NCBI RefSeq assembly: GCF_002197645.1
Contig: NZ_CP021876.1
Location: forward strand, 1 to 64,000
Reading direction: 5' to 3'
Source of the DNA: Enterococcus wangshanyuanii
GTDB lineage: Bacteria > Bacillota > Bacilli > Lactobacillales > Enterococcaceae
Length of the DNA stretch: 64,000 bases
The position numbers and the translations under genes are program-made. Shown piece by piece: positions 63,749-64,000 of the stretch. Under the pieces are notes generated by a model that was not told where the DNA came from, searched no databases, and saw only the letters and a program-made list of their open reading frames with translations. Position 1 is the first letter of the stretch. The number at the start of each line of letters is the position of its first letter.

Positions 63749-64000
63749 ATGAGTGAAATTATTACTTTTTTTGAAAAATATTTTTGCTTATTTAATGTGG
63801 AATACTTTAAAGGAGCATTACCAGAAACAGTAATAACAGTACAAAGTACACCGAAAAGTTATGGTCACGCAAGTGTTCGCAAAATATGGATCAATGAATC
63901 AAGACAATATTATGAACTTAACATGAGCGCAGATCACCTTGATCGATTTGTTGGGAACGTTCTAGCAACACTTTTACATGAGATGGTTCATATTTACTGT
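63749..64000 (+). CDS. SprT-like zinc metalloprotease, 3' partial
   Basis: ATG 63749 (AAGGTGA). Begins SEIITFFEKYFCLFNVEYF, then LPETVITVQSTPKSYGHAS, and reaches the metal-binding motif HEMVHIYC (HExxH) at the window edge. This is the SprT/Spartan-like fold found on many Gram-positive plasmids, probably cutting proteins from DNA. It continues beyond the window. Confidence 0.75.
   Translation, partial: MSEIITFFEKYFCLFNVEYFKGALPETVITVQSTPKSYGHASVRKIWINESRQYYELNMSADHLDRFVGNVLATLLHEMVHIYC

Noticed and set aside
1..64000. CRISPR arrays, tRNA or rRNA genes, antibiotic-resistance genes
   Set aside because: I looked for regularly spaced repeats, cloverleaf genes and common resistance motifs and saw none; the triplet arrays have no spacers.

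Overview
The window is an AT-rich segment of a large conjugative plasmid from an enterococcus or a close relative. The evidence is a pheromone-response cassette (PrgY, PrgZ, PrgX and an inhibitor peptide), a replication protein of the pAMbeta1/pSM19035 (Inc18) type, an Fst/RNA II toxin-antitoxin locus, LPXTG surface proteins, and a Gram-positive type IV secretion system with a MobL-like relaxase, PcfK and PcfJ. I recognise no antibiotic-resistance gene.

Layout. (1) 1-10.1 kb is decayed accessory DNA: a type VII secretion lipase module resembling TslA, a small holin-like toxin, a serine recombinase, a small HTH operon, an IS3-family element next to a beheaded GTPase gene, a frameshifted mrr, and a frameshifted uvrX behind a candidate SOS box. 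Most breaks are small indels in homopolymers. (2) 10.1-14.9 kb is the replication and partition unit: regulator, ParA, RHH-type ParB, two unusual arrays of RNY triplets flanking the par genes, an attenuated leader, and rep. (3) 15.0-23.2 kb is the pheromone cassette. A Tn3-family transposon sits inside prgZ and part of prgZ is missing. A short gene opposite prgX ends in a hydrophobic octapeptide, AFSLTLVA, that looks like a new pheromone inhibitor. (4) 23.2-63.5 kb is a long, almost entirely plus-strand transfer region. It contains small regulators and membrane proteins, a strongly structured stretch of about 330 nt that I read as a candidate large noncoding RNA, surface adhesins, a GH73-CHAP hydrolase gene split by a group II intron, the channel (VirB6, VirB3, VirB4, VirD4, NlpC/P60 hydrolase, VirB8-like), a Fst locus, an oriT-like region, relaxosome proteins, the relaxase, PcfK and PcfJ. 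(5) The right edge holds a gene remnant and the start of a SprT-like metalloprotease gene.

How it may work together: Rep and ParAB maintain the plasmid and Fst/RNA II penalises its loss. PrgX would repress the inhibitor-gene promoter; terminator hairpins downstream could gate read-through into the transfer operon. Surface proteins promote cell contact, the wall hydrolases open the peptidoglycan, relaxase and RHH proteins process oriT, and VirD4/VirB4 drive export. Breakage of prgZ should weaken pheromone uptake unless a host or second-plasmid protein substitutes.

All assignments come from reading the sequence and from remembered family features; no database search was run.
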